A stretch of 64,000 bases of DNA from Lentzea atacamensis (GCF_003269295.1 NZ_QLTT01000011.1:186001-250000); one strand, 5' to 3'. Positions 8,612 through 17,345 are shown, numbered from the stretch's first letter. Notes: generated by a model from the letters alone, not told the origin. Numbers and translations are program-made.

Positions 8612-9223
8612 GTGCGCTGGTTGTGGGCGGTGCTGGTCCTGGCCGGCTGTGCTGCCGGCCAGGGCCCGCCCGCTTCCGGTGGCACGGACGAGGGCTGGCG
8701 GGTGACCGTCTACTACACGGCGGTCGAGCGGTTCCACAGTGGACCCGCGGTGCCCGTGCGCGGGTGCCCGGTGATCGACTGCGAGCACGGCGACGAGTTG
8801 CTCGGCACGTTCCCGCAGTCGTTCGCGAAGGCGGTGAAGGACGAAGGTACCGGCCGTACTTCCGCCGGCCGGTACCTCAACTGGTCCCACGACAAGGGCT
8901 ACTGGATGGACGACGCGCCGCGGGACGCGTTCGGCAGGCCCTTGCGGCCGTTCGTCTCCGCGGCCGCCGACGGGCTCCGGCACGGTTCGCGGATCAAGCT
9001 CGTCTCGTGTGGACAGACACCTGGGGGTGCGAACGTCGACTTCGCCGTGTGCCAGAAGCTCGCGTCGTCGTCGTGGGAGATCACCGACGAGTTCACGCCG
9101 GGGCTCGGCGGGGACCGGCACCTCGACCTCTACCTGGGCGAGGAGACCGGCCCCCGGTTCACCGAGAGTCCCTGGTACACCACCTTGTCCGAGGCGGTGC
9201 TGGAGATTCACCAGCCGAGCTGA
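8612..9223 (+). CDS. Putative lipoprotein, 3D/double-psi beta-barrel-like
   Basis: The GTG start at 8612 has AGGAGG a few bases upstream. Residues 1-13 form a lipoprotein signal with lipobox LAGC. The 190-residue mature part has four further Cys (GCPVIDCE, VSCG, FAVCQK) likely to form disulfides, and a C-terminal stretch WEITDEFTPGLGGDRHLDLY. That stretch recalls the Asp-rich barrel of 3D-domain and expansin-like proteins that act on cell-wall glycans; I rate this fold guess as tentative. It follows the DUF2334 gene by 11 bases, so it probably belongs to the same surface-polymer operon. Its end overlaps the convergent peptidase gene by 16 nt. Confidence 0.7.
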   Translation: MRWLWAVLVLAGCAAGQGPPASGGTDEGWRVTVYYTAVERFHSGPAVPVRGCPVIDCEHGDELLGTFPQSFAKAVKDEGTGRTSAGRYLNWSHDKGYWMDDAPRDAFGRPLRPFVSAAADGLRHGSRIKLVSCGQTPGGANVDFAVCQKLASSSWEITDEFTPGLGGDRHLDLYLGEETGPRFTESPWYTTLSEAVLEIHQPS

Positions 9224-10743
9224 ACCGCCAGTTTCCGCGCCTGCTCCAGCACACCGGTCTGCTGCTGTCCCGGCTCCGGCAACGGCACACCAGGGCAGGA
9301 GAGGTCACCGGACGGCGTCACGCGGTCGACGAGGTAGCGCTCGACGACGTCGTTGACGCAGGCGTTGTCGAACCCGTAGATGCCATGGTCACCCTCGTCC
9401 TTCACGGTCAGCATCCGCGAGCCAGCGAACCCGGCGTGGGCCTTGCGCGCGCCCTCGATCGGCGTCGGGGCGTCCCGTTCGGACTGCACCATCAGGGCCG
9501 GCGCGACGCCGATGCCGGTGGGCTGCTTCAACTGCACGTTGGGGCGGTCCCAGTACGCGCACTGGCCCATGAACTGGTAGTAGCCCAGCAGCGGCCACCT
9601 CGCGCCGTCACGTGCCGCGTCGCGCTCCAAGTACCTGCGGTCACCGCGGAACGGCGTGTCGTTGCACAGGATCGTGTACAGCGTGGCGGTCTGCGCGTCC
9701 GGGTAGCTCGCCTGCGCCGTCACCTGCGGGGGCACCGCGCCGGCCAGCTCCGCGAGCTTCCGCGCGGCGCCGTCGAACGCGTACTTGCTGTACTGGCCCC
9801 GGAAGAGCGCCACGTCCAACGTGACCGGGTAGTACGTGCCGTCCGGCAGCGTGACGGGCTGTTCCGTCAGCTTCTTGCGCGTCCGCTCGTAGACCTGGCG
9901 CACCTCTTCCGCTGTCTTGCCGAGGTGGTAGACGTTGTCGTACTTCGCCACCCACGGCAGGAAGTCGACGCGGAACCGCCGCTCGAAGCCCATGCCGAAG
10001 TCGCCGAACACCGTCTGCCACGGCGCGGTGAACTCGGTGTTGGAGTCGAGGACGATCTTGTCGAGCGTCTTCGGGAAGTAGGTCGCGTAGTACGCGCCCA
10101 TCCAGCTGCCGCCGGAGTAGCCGAGCCAGTCGACCTTCTTGCGCCCCAGCACCTGGCGGAGCAGGTCCAGGTCCTTCACCGTCTGCTCGGTGGTGACGTG
10201 CCTGCCGAACTCGCCGGACTTGGTCTGGCAGAACTTGGCCTGCAGCTCCATGCCGCTGTAGATGAGGTCCAAGTTGGCCTTGCTGCGGTCGCGCGGGTCG
10301 GTCGAGCCGAGCGTGTCGAACAGCCCGCACGTGATGTTGCTGCTGGCGCCGGTGCCGCGGACGTCGATGCCGATGATCTCGGCGTTCTCGCTGAGCTTCG
10401 GCCGGCTCAGGTAGATCAGCGGCAAGGTGCGGCCCTCACCTCCCGGTCCGCCGGGGTTGGTGAAGATCGTGGTTTTCGCCTTGCCGGTCAACGGAACTGT
10501 GCGGCTGACCGCGATGGTGATGGTCTTGCCGTTGTTCGGCTTGTTCCAGTTCATCGGCGCGGTGAAGCTGCCGCACTCCAGTCGTTCCGCGCCGGGCGGA
10601 AGGCCCGGCGGGACCGGGTCGAAGCACTTCTGCCACGTGATCTCCTGGTCGGCCAGGCGGTTCTGGGCCTGTGCCGGTGGCGCGACGAGCAGTGACGTCG
10701 CTGTGACGACGGCTAGTGCGGCCGCCATTTTCTTGCGGTGCAT
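9208..10743 (-). CDS. Secreted alpha/beta-hydrolase, tripeptidyl aminopeptidase-like (copy 2)
   Basis: This is a serine exopeptidase of the Streptomyces tripeptidyl-aminopeptidase group (abhydrolase core plus TAP C-terminal domain). It has a Sec signal peptide ending near AQA at residue 26, the oxyanion-region NPGGPGG, DVRGTGAS, the nucleophile elbow GYSGGSWMG, a candidate Asp in VQSERDAPTP and the catalytic His in KDEGDHGIYG. The length of 511 aa is normal. It would cut short peptides from N-termini outside the cell. It is a close tandem paralogue of the upstream gene and follows it after 16 bases, so both are likely on one transcript. Confidence 0.88.
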   Translation of the reverse strand: MHRKKMAAALAVVTATSLLVAPPAQAQNRLADQEITWQKCFDPVPPGLPPGAERLECGSFTAPMNWNKPNNGKTITIAVSRTVPLTGKAKTTIFTNPGGPGGEGRTLPLIYLSRPKLSENAEIIGIDVRGTGASSNITCGLFDTLGSTDPRDRSKANLDLIYSGMELQAKFCQTKSGEFGRHVTTEQTVKDLDLLRQVLGRKKVDWLGYSGGSWMGAYYATYFPKTLDKIVLDSNTEFTAPWQTVFGDFGMGFERRFRVDFLPWVAKYDNVYHLGKTAEEVRQVYERTRKKLTEQPVTLPDGTYYPVTLDVALFRGQYSKYAFDGAARKLAELAGAVPPQVTAQASYPDAQTATLYTILCNDTPFRGDRRYLERDAARDGARWPLLGYYQFMGQCAYWDRPNVQLKQPTGIGVAPALMVQSERDAPTPIEGARKAHAGFAGSRMLTVKDEGDHGIYGFDNACVNDVVERYLVDRVTPSGDLSCPGVPLPEPGQQQTGVLEQARKLAVQLGW

Positions 10744-10759
10744 CGGTCATCCCCCTCTT

Positions 10760-12283
10760 CTACCAACCGAGCTGGGTGGCGAGCTCACGCGTCCTGGTGA
10801 GCGAGTTCTTCGCGGTCTCGCCGGGAACGGGCAGCGGAACCCCTGGACACGTCAGGTCTTTCGTCGGCGCGACGCCGTCGACGAGATACCGCTCGACGAT
10901 GTCGTTCACGCACTCGTTGCCGAACCCGTAGATGCCGTGGTCCCCCTCGTCCTCAACGGTGAGCAGCACGGAGTTGTTGAAGTTCCGGTGGGCTTTTTGC
11001 GCGCCTTCGAGCGGCGTCGCCGGGTCGCGCACGGACTGGACCATCAACGTCGTCGCGACGCCGATGCCGGTGGGGCGCTTCAGCTGCACGTTCGGGCGGT
11101 CCCAGAACGCGCAGGGAGCCATGATCTGGTAGTAGCCGACGAGCGGCCACTTAGCCCCGTCGCGCGCCGCGTCGCGTTCCAGGTATCTGCGGTCACCGCG
11201 GAACGGCATGTCGTTGCAGACGATCGAGTACGCCGTGCCCGCCTGGGCGTCCGGGTAGCTTGCCTGTGCCGTCAGCTGGGCCGGGACCGCACCGGCGAGC
11301 TCCGCGAGGGTCTGGGCAGCACCGGCGAAGTTGTACTTGTCGTAGATCGAGCCCCGCAGCAGGAGGTCGAGCGTCACCGGGTAGTAGACGCCCTCCGGTC
11401 GCGTGACGGGTTGCTCGGCCAGCTTGGCGCGCGTGCGTTCGTAGGCCTGGCGCACCTCCTCGCCGGTCTTGCCGAGGTGGAAGACGTTGTCGTACTTCGC
11501 CACCCACGGCAGGAAGTCGACGCGGAACCGGCGTTCGAAGCCCATGCCCCAGGCGTCGAACACGCCCTGCCACGGTCCGGTGAACTCGGCGTTGGAGTCG
11601 AGCACGATCCGGTCCAGGGTCTTCGGGAAGTAGGTGGCGTAGTAGGCGCCCATCCAGCTGCCGCCGGAGTAGCCGAGCCAGCTGACCTTCTTCTTGCCCA
11701 GCACCTGCCTGAGCAGGTCGAGGTCCTTCACCGTCTGGTCGGTGGTGACGTACCGGCCGAGCTCACCCGACTTGGTCTGGCAGAACTCGGCCTGCAGCTC
11801 CACGGCTCCGTAGAGCAGGTCGAGGTTGGCCTTGCTGCGGTCACGCGGATCGGTCACGCCGACCGGGTTGACGTTCCCGCAGGTGGCGTTGCTGCTCGCG
11901 CCGGTGCCGCGGACGTCGATGCCGATGATCTCGGCGTTCTCGCTGAGCTTCGGTCGGTCGAGGTAGATCAGAGGCATCGTGCGCCCCGGCCCGCCCGGCC
12001 CGCCGGGGTTGGTGAAGACGGTGCTCTTCGCCGTGCCGTTCTTGGGCCTGAGCCTGCTGACCGCGATCGTGATGGTCTTGCCGTTGTTCGGGTTGTTCCA
12101 GTCCATCGGCGCGGTGAAGCTGCCGCACTCCAGCCGTTCCGAGCCTGACGGGAAGCCGGGCGGCACGGTGTCGAAGCACTGCCGCCACTGGATCTCCTGG
12201 GTGGCGGCCGCCTGCGCGGGTGGTGCGATGAGCGCTGTGGCGGTGACGGCGGCCAGTGCTGCCGCCAGTTTTCTGCGGTGCAT
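10760..12283 (-). CDS. Secreted alpha/beta-hydrolase, tripeptidyl aminopeptidase-like (copy 1)
   Basis: This is the promoter-proximal member of the tandem pair, with the same order of elements: signal peptide ending AQA, NPGGPGGPGRT, DVRGTGASSN, nucleophile GYSGGSWMG, Asp region VQSVRDPATP and His region EDEGDHGIYG. The two proteins align end to end without large gaps. AAGGGGG precedes the ATG at 12283. The 5' leader contains an 8-bp hairpin (TACCGGCC/GGCCGGTA, 12300-12321). The sequence just before the start resembles the C-terminal end and junction between the two copies, as if the duplication unit carried its flank along. Natural substrates are unknown. Confidence 0.88.
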   Translation of the reverse strand: MHRRKLAAALAAVTATALIAPPAQAAATQEIQWRQCFDTVPPGFPSGSERLECGSFTAPMDWNNPNNGKTITIAVSRLRPKNGTAKSTVFTNPGGPGGPGRTMPLIYLDRPKLSENAEIIGIDVRGTGASSNATCGNVNPVGVTDPRDRSKANLDLLYGAVELQAEFCQTKSGELGRYVTTDQTVKDLDLLRQVLGKKKVSWLGYSGGSWMGAYYATYFPKTLDRIVLDSNAEFTGPWQGVFDAWGMGFERRFRVDFLPWVAKYDNVFHLGKTGEEVRQAYERTRAKLAEQPVTRPEGVYYPVTLDLLLRGSIYDKYNFAGAAQTLAELAGAVPAQLTAQASYPDAQAGTAYSIVCNDMPFRGDRRYLERDAARDGAKWPLVGYYQIMAPCAFWDRPNVQLKRPTGIGVATTLMVQSVRDPATPLEGAQKAHRNFNNSVLLTVEDEGDHGIYGFGNECVNDIVERYLVDGVAPTKDLTCPGVPLPVPGETAKNSLTRTRELATQLGW

Positions 12284-12438
12284 TCGGTTGTCCCCCTTCT
12301 ACCGGCCGAGCCCGGCCGGTACCCCAGCTCATCGCGTCCGGGGGTACGGGAACATCGGCCTAAGGATGGCAACCACCTACAACTTGGGTCTTACGCCGAC
12401 CGGCGAAACCCCTGATGACGTTCGTCATCTGACGCAAC

Positions 12439-12469
12439 AGGGCCGCCCTCCGCAGCGGAGGGCGGCCCT
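12439..12469 (-). terminator. Hairpin terminator of the sugar ABC operon
   Basis: Perfect 14-bp arms AGGGCCGCCCTCCG (12439-12452) and CGGAGGGCGGCCCT (12456-12469) enclose a 3-nt loop, 15 bases past the stop of the substrate-binding protein gene. There is no U-tract, as is common for actinobacterial terminators. Confidence 0.75.
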
Positions 12470-12483
12470 GGGAAGGCAAGAGC

Positions 12484-13458
12484 TCAGCAGGACTGCTTGT
12501 AGAAGTACTTCGAGTTCTTCTCCGCGTCGTCCTTCGTGATCGCGACCAGGTCGGTCTCGATGTTCCGCTTGTTCTCCTTGCCGTCGATCGCGGCCAGTGC
12601 CTGCTCGACACCCTGCTTGCCGATCGTGGCCGGGTCCTGGGCGATCAGCGCCTGCACGGTGCCCGCCTGCAGGTCCTGCACCTGCTTGGGCGAGGCGTCG
12701 AACCCGACCAGGTTCACCGCTCCGGTCTTGCCGGCGTTGCGCAGACCGGTGGCCGCACCCTCACCGGTGTTCAGGTTGGTGGCGAACACACCGATCAGGT
12801 CCGGGTTCGCCGCGAGCGTCGCGGTCACCTTCGAGGCCGCCGTGGCGGGCTCGTTGTCGGTGTACTGCTGGCCGATGTACTTGAGGTTCGAGTACTTCTT
12901 GATCTCCTCCTCGAACCCCTTGGCGCGGGCGTCCGTCGTGGACGTGCCCGCCTTGGTGTTCAGCACCAGCACCGAGCCGGTCTTGCCGGCGCTGAGCTTG
13001 TTGAGCGTCTCGGCGGCGAGCTTGCCGCCCTGCTCGTTGTTGGACGAGATGGTGGACACGGCGATCGAGGTGTCCTGCAGCTTGGTGTCGACCTCGACGA
13101 CCTTGATGCCCGCGTCCTTGAGCTGCTTCATCGGGCCCGCCATGGCCTTGTCGTCGGTCGGCGCGATGAGCACGGCCGCCGGCCTCGAGGCCAGGACGCC
13201 CGTGACGATCGGGGTCTGCTGGGCCGCGTCGAACTTGGCGGGTGCCTGCGTGTCGAACTCGTAGCCGGCGGCCTTGGCCGCCTCCTCGAAACCGCACTGC
13301 ATCGAGATGTAGAACGGTTCCGCCGTGATGCCGGGGATCAGCACCAGCTTCTTGTTCGCGGCGGAGTTGCCCGAACCCGAATCGCCGATCTGCCCGCCTC
13401 CACCACACGCGGCGAGCAGGAAAGCGGCCGAGAGAGCCACTGCGGAGCGGATCTTCAT
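12484..13458 (-). CDS. Sugar ABC transporter substrate-binding lipoprotein
   Basis: This 324-residue protein is a type I periplasmic-binding protein of the ribose/fructose/mannose class. The N-terminus is a lipoprotein signal with lipobox LAAC and a Gly/Ser linker. The mature domain carries LVLIPGITAEPFYISMQCG at the ligand cleft, AVLIAPTDDKAM, VEVDTKL, DNEPATAAS and NLVGFDASPKQV. The start is ATG 13458; longer frames into the permease gene are shadows. It is the last gene of the lacI-manA-ATPase-permease-binding protein operon, 17 bases after the permease. Mannose or short manno-oligosaccharides are the likely ligands from context only. Confidence 0.9.
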   Translation of the reverse strand: MKIRSAVALSAAFLLAACGGGGQIGDSGSGNSAANKKLVLIPGITAEPFYISMQCGFEEAAKAAGYEFDTQAPAKFDAAQQTPIVTGVLASRPAAVLIAPTDDKAMAGPMKQLKDAGIKVVEVDTKLQDTSIAVSTISSNNEQGGKLAAETLNKLSAGKTGSVLVLNTKAGTSTTDARAKGFEEEIKKYSNLKYIGQQYTDNEPATAASKVTATLAANPDLIGVFATNLNTGEGAATGLRNAGKTGAVNLVGFDASPKQVQDLQAGTVQALIAQDPATIGKQGVEQALAAIDGKENKRNIETDLVAITKDDAEKNSKYFYKQSC

Positions 13459-13475
13459 TGGTCCAGCACCTTTCC

Positions 13476-14513
13476 CTAACGTTGGTTGCGCGCCCGCCGC
13501 CGTGTCTGGTCCAGCCACACGGCGGCCACCAGCACGATCGCGACGGCGATCGGCTGCCAGAACTCCTTGACCCCGATGATCACGAGGCCCTTCTCCAACA
13601 CCGCCGGGATGAACACGCCGAACACCGTGCCCAGCACCGAACCAGTGCCGCCGAAGATGCTGGTGCCACCCAGTACGACGGCGGCGATCGCGTTCAGGTT
13701 GTCCGTCTCGTGGCCGGTGACGACCGCGACGCGGAAGAACGCGTTGCCCATGAAGCCCGCGAGACCGGCCAGGGTGCCCGCGAGCAGGTACACCTTCGTG
13801 AGGTGGCCGCGCACCGAGATGCCGACGCGCCTGGCCGCCTCCTCGTTCGAGCCGACCGCGTAGGTGTAGCGCCCGAAACGCGTTGTGGACAGGAGAAGCA
13901 CGCCCAGAGCGGTGACGATCGCGGCCACGATCACGATGTTCGGGATGCCGAACCACGTGCCGGAGCCGAAGGTGCGGTTCAGCCTGTCCGGGATGCCGGA
14001 CACGTTGGAACCGTTGTTCAGCAACAGGGCTGCGCCATGCGCCGCGCCGAACGAACCCAGGGTCACGATCAGCGCCGGGATCTTCGCACGGGAGATCAAC
14101 AGGCCGTTGAGCAGACCCCACACCGCGCCGCTGACCAACGCGACCAGCAGCCCGAACCCGATGACGCCCCAGCCCGCGTTCGTCGCGTCCCCGCCGGACA
14201 CCGCGTTCATCGCCATCGCGGACGAGACGGACGCGAACACCAGCACCGAACCGACGGACAGGTCGATGCCGGACGTGATGATCACGAACGTCATGCCGAC
14301 GGAGAGCACCAGCAGCACAGCGGTTTCCGCGAGCAGGAACTGCAGCGTGGTCACCTGGAAGACCGCGTCCGGGCGGATCGCTCCGAACACCGCGACCAGG
14401 ACGAGCAGCACCAGGCCGATCCACAGCGTGTTCGCACCGGTCAGTCGCTTGAGGAGCGGGGTGCGGGTTTCGCCGGACACGGTAGACAACGTTGTCTCTT
14501 TGGTACTGGTCAT
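13476..14513 (-). CDS. Sugar ABC transporter permease, RbsC/FrcC-like
   Basis: The 345-residue integral membrane protein of the BPD_transp_2 family has about nine to ten hydrophobic segments. The diagnostic stretches are MTFVIITSGIDLSVGSV, AKIPALIVTLGSFG, YAVGSNEEAARRVGI (the ATPase-coupling loop) and AVVLGGTSIFGGTGSV. The start ATG overlaps the ATPase stop by one base (TGATG). Codons 6-10 contain the perfect palindrome GACAACGTTGTC, the same word found at the lacI start. It would form the homodimeric channel for sugar delivered by the downstream binding protein. Confidence 0.92.
   Translation of the reverse strand: MTSTKETTLSTVSGETRTPLLKRLTGANTLWIGLVLLVLVAVFGAIRPDAVFQVTTLQFLLAETAVLLVLSVGMTFVIITSGIDLSVGSVLVFASVSSAMAMNAVSGGDATNAGWGVIGFGLLVALVSGAVWGLLNGLLISRAKIPALIVTLGSFGAAHGAALLLNNGSNVSGIPDRLNRTFGSGTWFGIPNIVIVAAIVTALGVLLLSTTRFGRYTYAVGSNEEAARRVGISVRGHLTKVYLLAGTLAGLAGFMGNAFFRVAVVTGHETDNLNAIAAVVLGGTSIFGGTGSVLGTVFGVFIPAVLEKGLVIIGVKEFWQPIAVAIVLVAAVWLDQTRRRARNQR
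14485..14496. promoter_or_regulatory. LacI-type operator candidate inside the permease gene
   Basis: The perfect 12-bp palindrome GACAACGTTGTC lies within the first codons of the permease gene. It is identical to the palindrome at the lacI start and has the central CG typical of LacI-family operators. It could be a roadblock or auxiliary looping site. Confidence 0.55.
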
Positions 14514-15277
14514 CAGGCGGCGTCCTCATGCGACAGTGCGCCGGTCATTGCACCGACGAGCTCTTCAACGGTCGTGTCGGCGGCCTTGAAACGGGCCACG
14601 CGGCGGCCGAGGCGCAGCACCTCGACGCGGTCGGAGACCGACAGCACCTCGGGCATGTTGTGCGAGATCAATACCACGGCGACACCCTCGTCGCGCACGC
14701 GCTTGATCACCTCCAGCACGCGTTCCCGTTGCACCACACCGAGAGCGGCGGTCGGTTCGTCCATGAACACGAGCTTCGACGCCCACGCCACCGAACGCGC
14801 GACCGCGACCGACTGGCGCTGACCACCGGACAACGCCGCGATCGGCACGTCGATGCTCTGCAGGGACGCGCCGAACCGGGTGAAGTGCTCCTTCGCCTGC
14901 CGGCGCATCGCCTTCTTGTCGAGCACGCCCAGCCAGCCGAGGACACCGGGCTTCAGGATCTCCCTGCCCAGGAACATGTTCGCGGCGGGGTCGAGGTCGG
15001 GCGCGACCGCGAGGTCCTGGAACACCGTTTCGATGCCGCGGTCGCGGGCGTCGTTGGGAGAGCTCAGCACGATGGGCTTGCCGTCGAACAGCAGGGTGCC
15101 GCTGGTCGGCTGCTCCACCCCGGACATGCACTTCACCAGGGTGGACTTGCCCGCGCCGTTGTCGCCGATCAGCGACACGACCTCGCCGGGGTGGGCGGTG
15201 AACGACGCACCGCGGAGAGCTTCCACGGTGCCGTAGTTCTTCGTGAGGTCACGAGCCTCGAGAAGTGGCTCGCTCAT
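14513..15277 (-). CDS. Sugar ABC transporter ATP-binding protein (single NBD, FrcA-like)
   Basis: The 254-residue ATPase has Walker A GDNGAGKSTLV, Q-loop region VFQDLAV, signature LSGGQRQSVAVAR, Walker B KLVFMDEPTAALG and the H-loop in VVLISHNMPEV. It has one nucleotide-binding domain, unlike the double RbsA/XylG type, and matches the FrcA kind found with fructose/mannose/ribose importers. The gene overlaps manA by 4 nt upstream and the permease by 1 nt downstream, so stoichiometric expression is expected. Confidence 0.92.
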   Translation of the reverse strand: MSEPLLEARDLTKNYGTVEALRGASFTAHPGEVVSLIGDNGAGKSTLVKCMSGVEQPTSGTLLFDGKPIVLSSPNDARDRGIETVFQDLAVAPDLDPAANMFLGREILKPGVLGWLGVLDKKAMRRQAKEHFTRFGASLQSIDVPIAALSGGQRQSVAVARSVAWASKLVFMDEPTAALGVVQRERVLEVIKRVRDEGVAVVLISHNMPEVLSVSDRVEVLRLGRRVARFKAADTTVEELVGAMTGALSHEDAA

Positions 15278-16305
15278 GGCGACACATCCTCTACTGTGGA
15301 CAGTACGGGCGGTCGGCAGCGGATCGCCACCAGGTCGCCGGTCAGCCCCAGCTCGCCGGCCGCGTGCGGCACGACGACGGTGCTGCCCTTGCGGACCTCC
15401 AGCTCACCGAGCTGGCCCGATCCCTCCAGCACCACCAGCACGGCGAACGACGGTTCCAGCGCGAGGGAACCCTCCACGTGCAGGCGGTCGGCCTGGAAGA
15501 ACGGGTCGGCGTCGTGGCCGAGCAGATCGACCGACGGCGCCCATTTGTCGGACGTCTGACGCACGAGCTGGTCGAGCCGGCCGCTCCAGCCGTGCCGGTC
15601 GACGCAGTCCAGCGCGACGTCGTAGCCGAGACCGAGGTGACCGATGTCGGCGTTGGCCAGGAACCCCTGCCACTCCAGCGTCACCGAGAAGTCGGTCGGC
15701 TGCTGCAGCTCGACGATGAACACGCCCTCGCCGATCGCGTGCGGCACACCGGCGGGCACGAAGACCGTGTCACCGGGCCGGACGCAGATCGGGTTGAGCG
15801 AGTCGAGCATCGCCCTGGTGTTCTGCTCCGCCACCCATTCGGCGACGGTGGCGGCCGGCACGGCGTCGCGGAATCCGATGTAGACGGTCGGGTCCGCACC
15901 GGTCGTGCCGACGACGATCCACGCCTCCGTCTTGCCGTGGCGGCAGTTCAGGTGCGAGGACGCGAAGGCGTTCGACGGGTGGCAGTGCACCGGCAGGCGC
16001 TGGCCCGCGTCGAGCAGCTTCACCAGCAACGCCGTGTCCGCGCCGAACTTCGCCACGTGCTCCGGTCCGAGCCATCCGGTCGGGTCCGCCTCGACGGCGT
16101 CGCGCAGCAGCACGCCGTTTGGCAACGTTGTCAACCCGGCATCGCTGCGCCCGTACAGCGTTGTCGTCGAGGCCACCCAGTCCTCGGGCCCGAAGTCGCC
16201 GGTCGTGCCACCGCGCAACGCCGCGATCGCCTCGCCGCCGCGGTAGAACTGCTTCGGCTGGTTGGCCGGCAGGTTGACAGGCTGGTGGAGCACACCAGAA
16301 CTCAC
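15274..16305 (-). CDS. manA: Mannose-6-phosphate isomerase, class I
   Basis: The enzyme is a zinc-dependent cupin isomerase converting mannose 6-phosphate to fructose 6-phosphate in the cytoplasm. Seen are KLLDAGQRLPVHCHPSNAFA, where a Gln and two His bind metal, GKTEAWIVVGT with the Glu ligand, and VFVPAGVPHAIGEGVFIVELQQPTD with the last His. At 343 aa it is a short bacterial form. Its position between the regulator and transporter genes, with 4-nt overlaps on both sides, is the strongest clue that the imported sugar is mannose. A degenerate operator-like palindrome lies inside the gene at 16121-16132. Confidence 0.92.
   Translation of the reverse strand: MSSGVLHQPVNLPANQPKQFYRGGEAIAALRGGTTGDFGPEDWVASTTTLYGRSDAGLTTLPNGVLLRDAVEADPTGWLGPEHVAKFGADTALLVKLLDAGQRLPVHCHPSNAFASSHLNCRHGKTEAWIVVGTTGADPTVYIGFRDAVPAATVAEWVAEQNTRAMLDSLNPICVRPGDTVFVPAGVPHAIGEGVFIVELQQPTDFSVTLEWQGFLANADIGHLGLGYDVALDCVDRHGWSGRLDQLVRQTSDKWAPSVDLLGHDADPFFQADRLHVEGSLALEPSFAVLVVLEGSGQLGELEVRKGSTVVVPHAAGELGLTGDLVAIRCRPPVLSTVEDVSP
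16121..16132. promoter_or_regulatory. Degenerate LacI-type operator candidate inside manA
   Basis: GGCAACGTTGTC differs from GACAACGTTGTC at one base and sits in the larger near-palindrome TTGGCAACGTTGTCAA (one arm mismatch). A further partial copy, ACAGCGTTGTC, ends at 16165. Confidence 0.4.
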
Positions 16306-17345
16306 GCGTGGACCTCCCCGGATCCTCGTGGCACCAAGCGCACCGGCAGCACGACGCGGCGCGGTGGTGAGTTGTCGCCGTCCAGTCGGGCGAACAACAA
16401 ATCGGTGGCCGCCTTGCCGAGCGCACTCGCGTCGTGCGCGATCACGGTCACCGGCGGCGACAGCAGGTCGGCGAGCTCGAAGTCGTCGAAGCCCACCAGG
16501 GCGGGGCGGTCCGCGGAACCTGCGAGCGCGCGCAGGATGTGCACGGTGATGCGGTTGTTGCCGGCCACGATCGCCGTCGCGGGCTCACGCAGGTTCTGCA
16601 GCCGGTGCAGCGTGGTCGCCACGCTGTTCTCGTCGTGCGGCCCCATCGCCACGAGATCCTCGTGGTAGCCGATGCCCGCACGCACACAGCCCTCGCGGTA
16701 ACCACGGAGGCGCTCGTTGGCGGTGAAGATGTCCGGCGCGTCACCGAGGAACGCGATGCGGCGGTGTCCATGTGCCGCCAGATGGGTGACGGCTTCCACG
16801 GTGCCACCGATGTTGTCCACCAGCACGGTGTCCGCCACGACGTCGCCCGCCGGCCGGTCCAGGAACACCACGGGCGTGCCCGCGCGCATCTCCGGCACCA
16901 GATAGCTGTGCTGCAGCCCCGCGGGCACGATCAGCAGCCCGTCGACCCGGCGGGAGCAGAACTCCAGCGCCAGCTCGCGTTCGCGGCCGGGATCTTCGTC
17001 GGACGACCCGGAGATCACCTGTCTGCCCCTGAGTCGCGCGATTTCCTCGACAGCGCGGGTGACCCCGGAGTAGAACGGGTTGCCGACGTCCTCCAGCACG
17101 AGCCCGATGGTGCCGGTGGACGAGCCGCGGCGCAGGTTGCGGGCGCTCAGGTTCCGCCGGAACCCGAGCTGGTCGATGGCGGCCAACACGCGCTCGGCGG
17201 TGGACGGATGCACGCCCGGCTCGTCGTTGACCACGCGCGAGACGGTCTTGATGCTCACGCCCGCCAGCCGGGCGACGTCGTTCATCGTCGCGCGACGGAC
17301 CTTGCGCTGACCGGTTGCCGGTCCGCTGGGGGACAACGTTGTCAT
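16302..17345 (-). CDS. LacI-family transcriptional regulator of the mannose operon
   Basis: The 347-residue repressor-type protein has an N-terminal LacI helix-turn-helix (ATMNDVARLAGVSIKTVSRV) and hinge helix (SARNLRRGSSTGTIG), then a sugar-binding core with GLVLEDVGNPFYSGV, PVVFLDRPAGD, HRRIAFLGD and ALVGFDDFELADLL. It is first in the five-gene operon, ending in a 4-nt overlap with manA. The palindrome GACAACGTTGTC covers its start codon region and argues for autoregulation. The divergent GH47 gene carries a one-mismatch copy. The inducer is presumably mannose or a mannoside. Confidence 0.93.
   Translation of the reverse strand: MTTLSPSGPATGQRKVRRATMNDVARLAGVSIKTVSRVVNDEPGVHPSTAERVLAAIDQLGFRRNLSARNLRRGSSTGTIGLVLEDVGNPFYSGVTRAVEEIARLRGRQVISGSSDEDPGRERELALEFCSRRVDGLLIVPAGLQHSYLVPEMRAGTPVVFLDRPAGDVVADTVLVDNIGGTVEAVTHLAAHGHRRIAFLGDAPDIFTANERLRGYREGCVRAGIGYHEDLVAMGPHDENSVATTLHRLQNLREPATAIVAGNNRITVHILRALAGSADRPALVGFDDFELADLLSPPVTVIAHDASALGKAATDLLFARLDGDNSPPRRVVLPVRLVPRGSGEVHA
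17332..17343. promoter_or_regulatory. LacI operator candidate at the regulator start codon
   Basis: The perfect palindrome GACAACGTTGTC overlaps the ATG and codons 2-5 of lacI. LacI-family operators commonly are even palindromes with central CG. A position over the start codon would block initiation or early elongation. Confidence 0.65.

Noticed and set aside
8623..12148. Plus-strand open frames of 690 and 573 codons opposite the two peptidase genes
   Set aside because: They are parallel shadows of a duplicated gene pair, so their similarity to each other is a by-product of the duplication, not evidence of coding.
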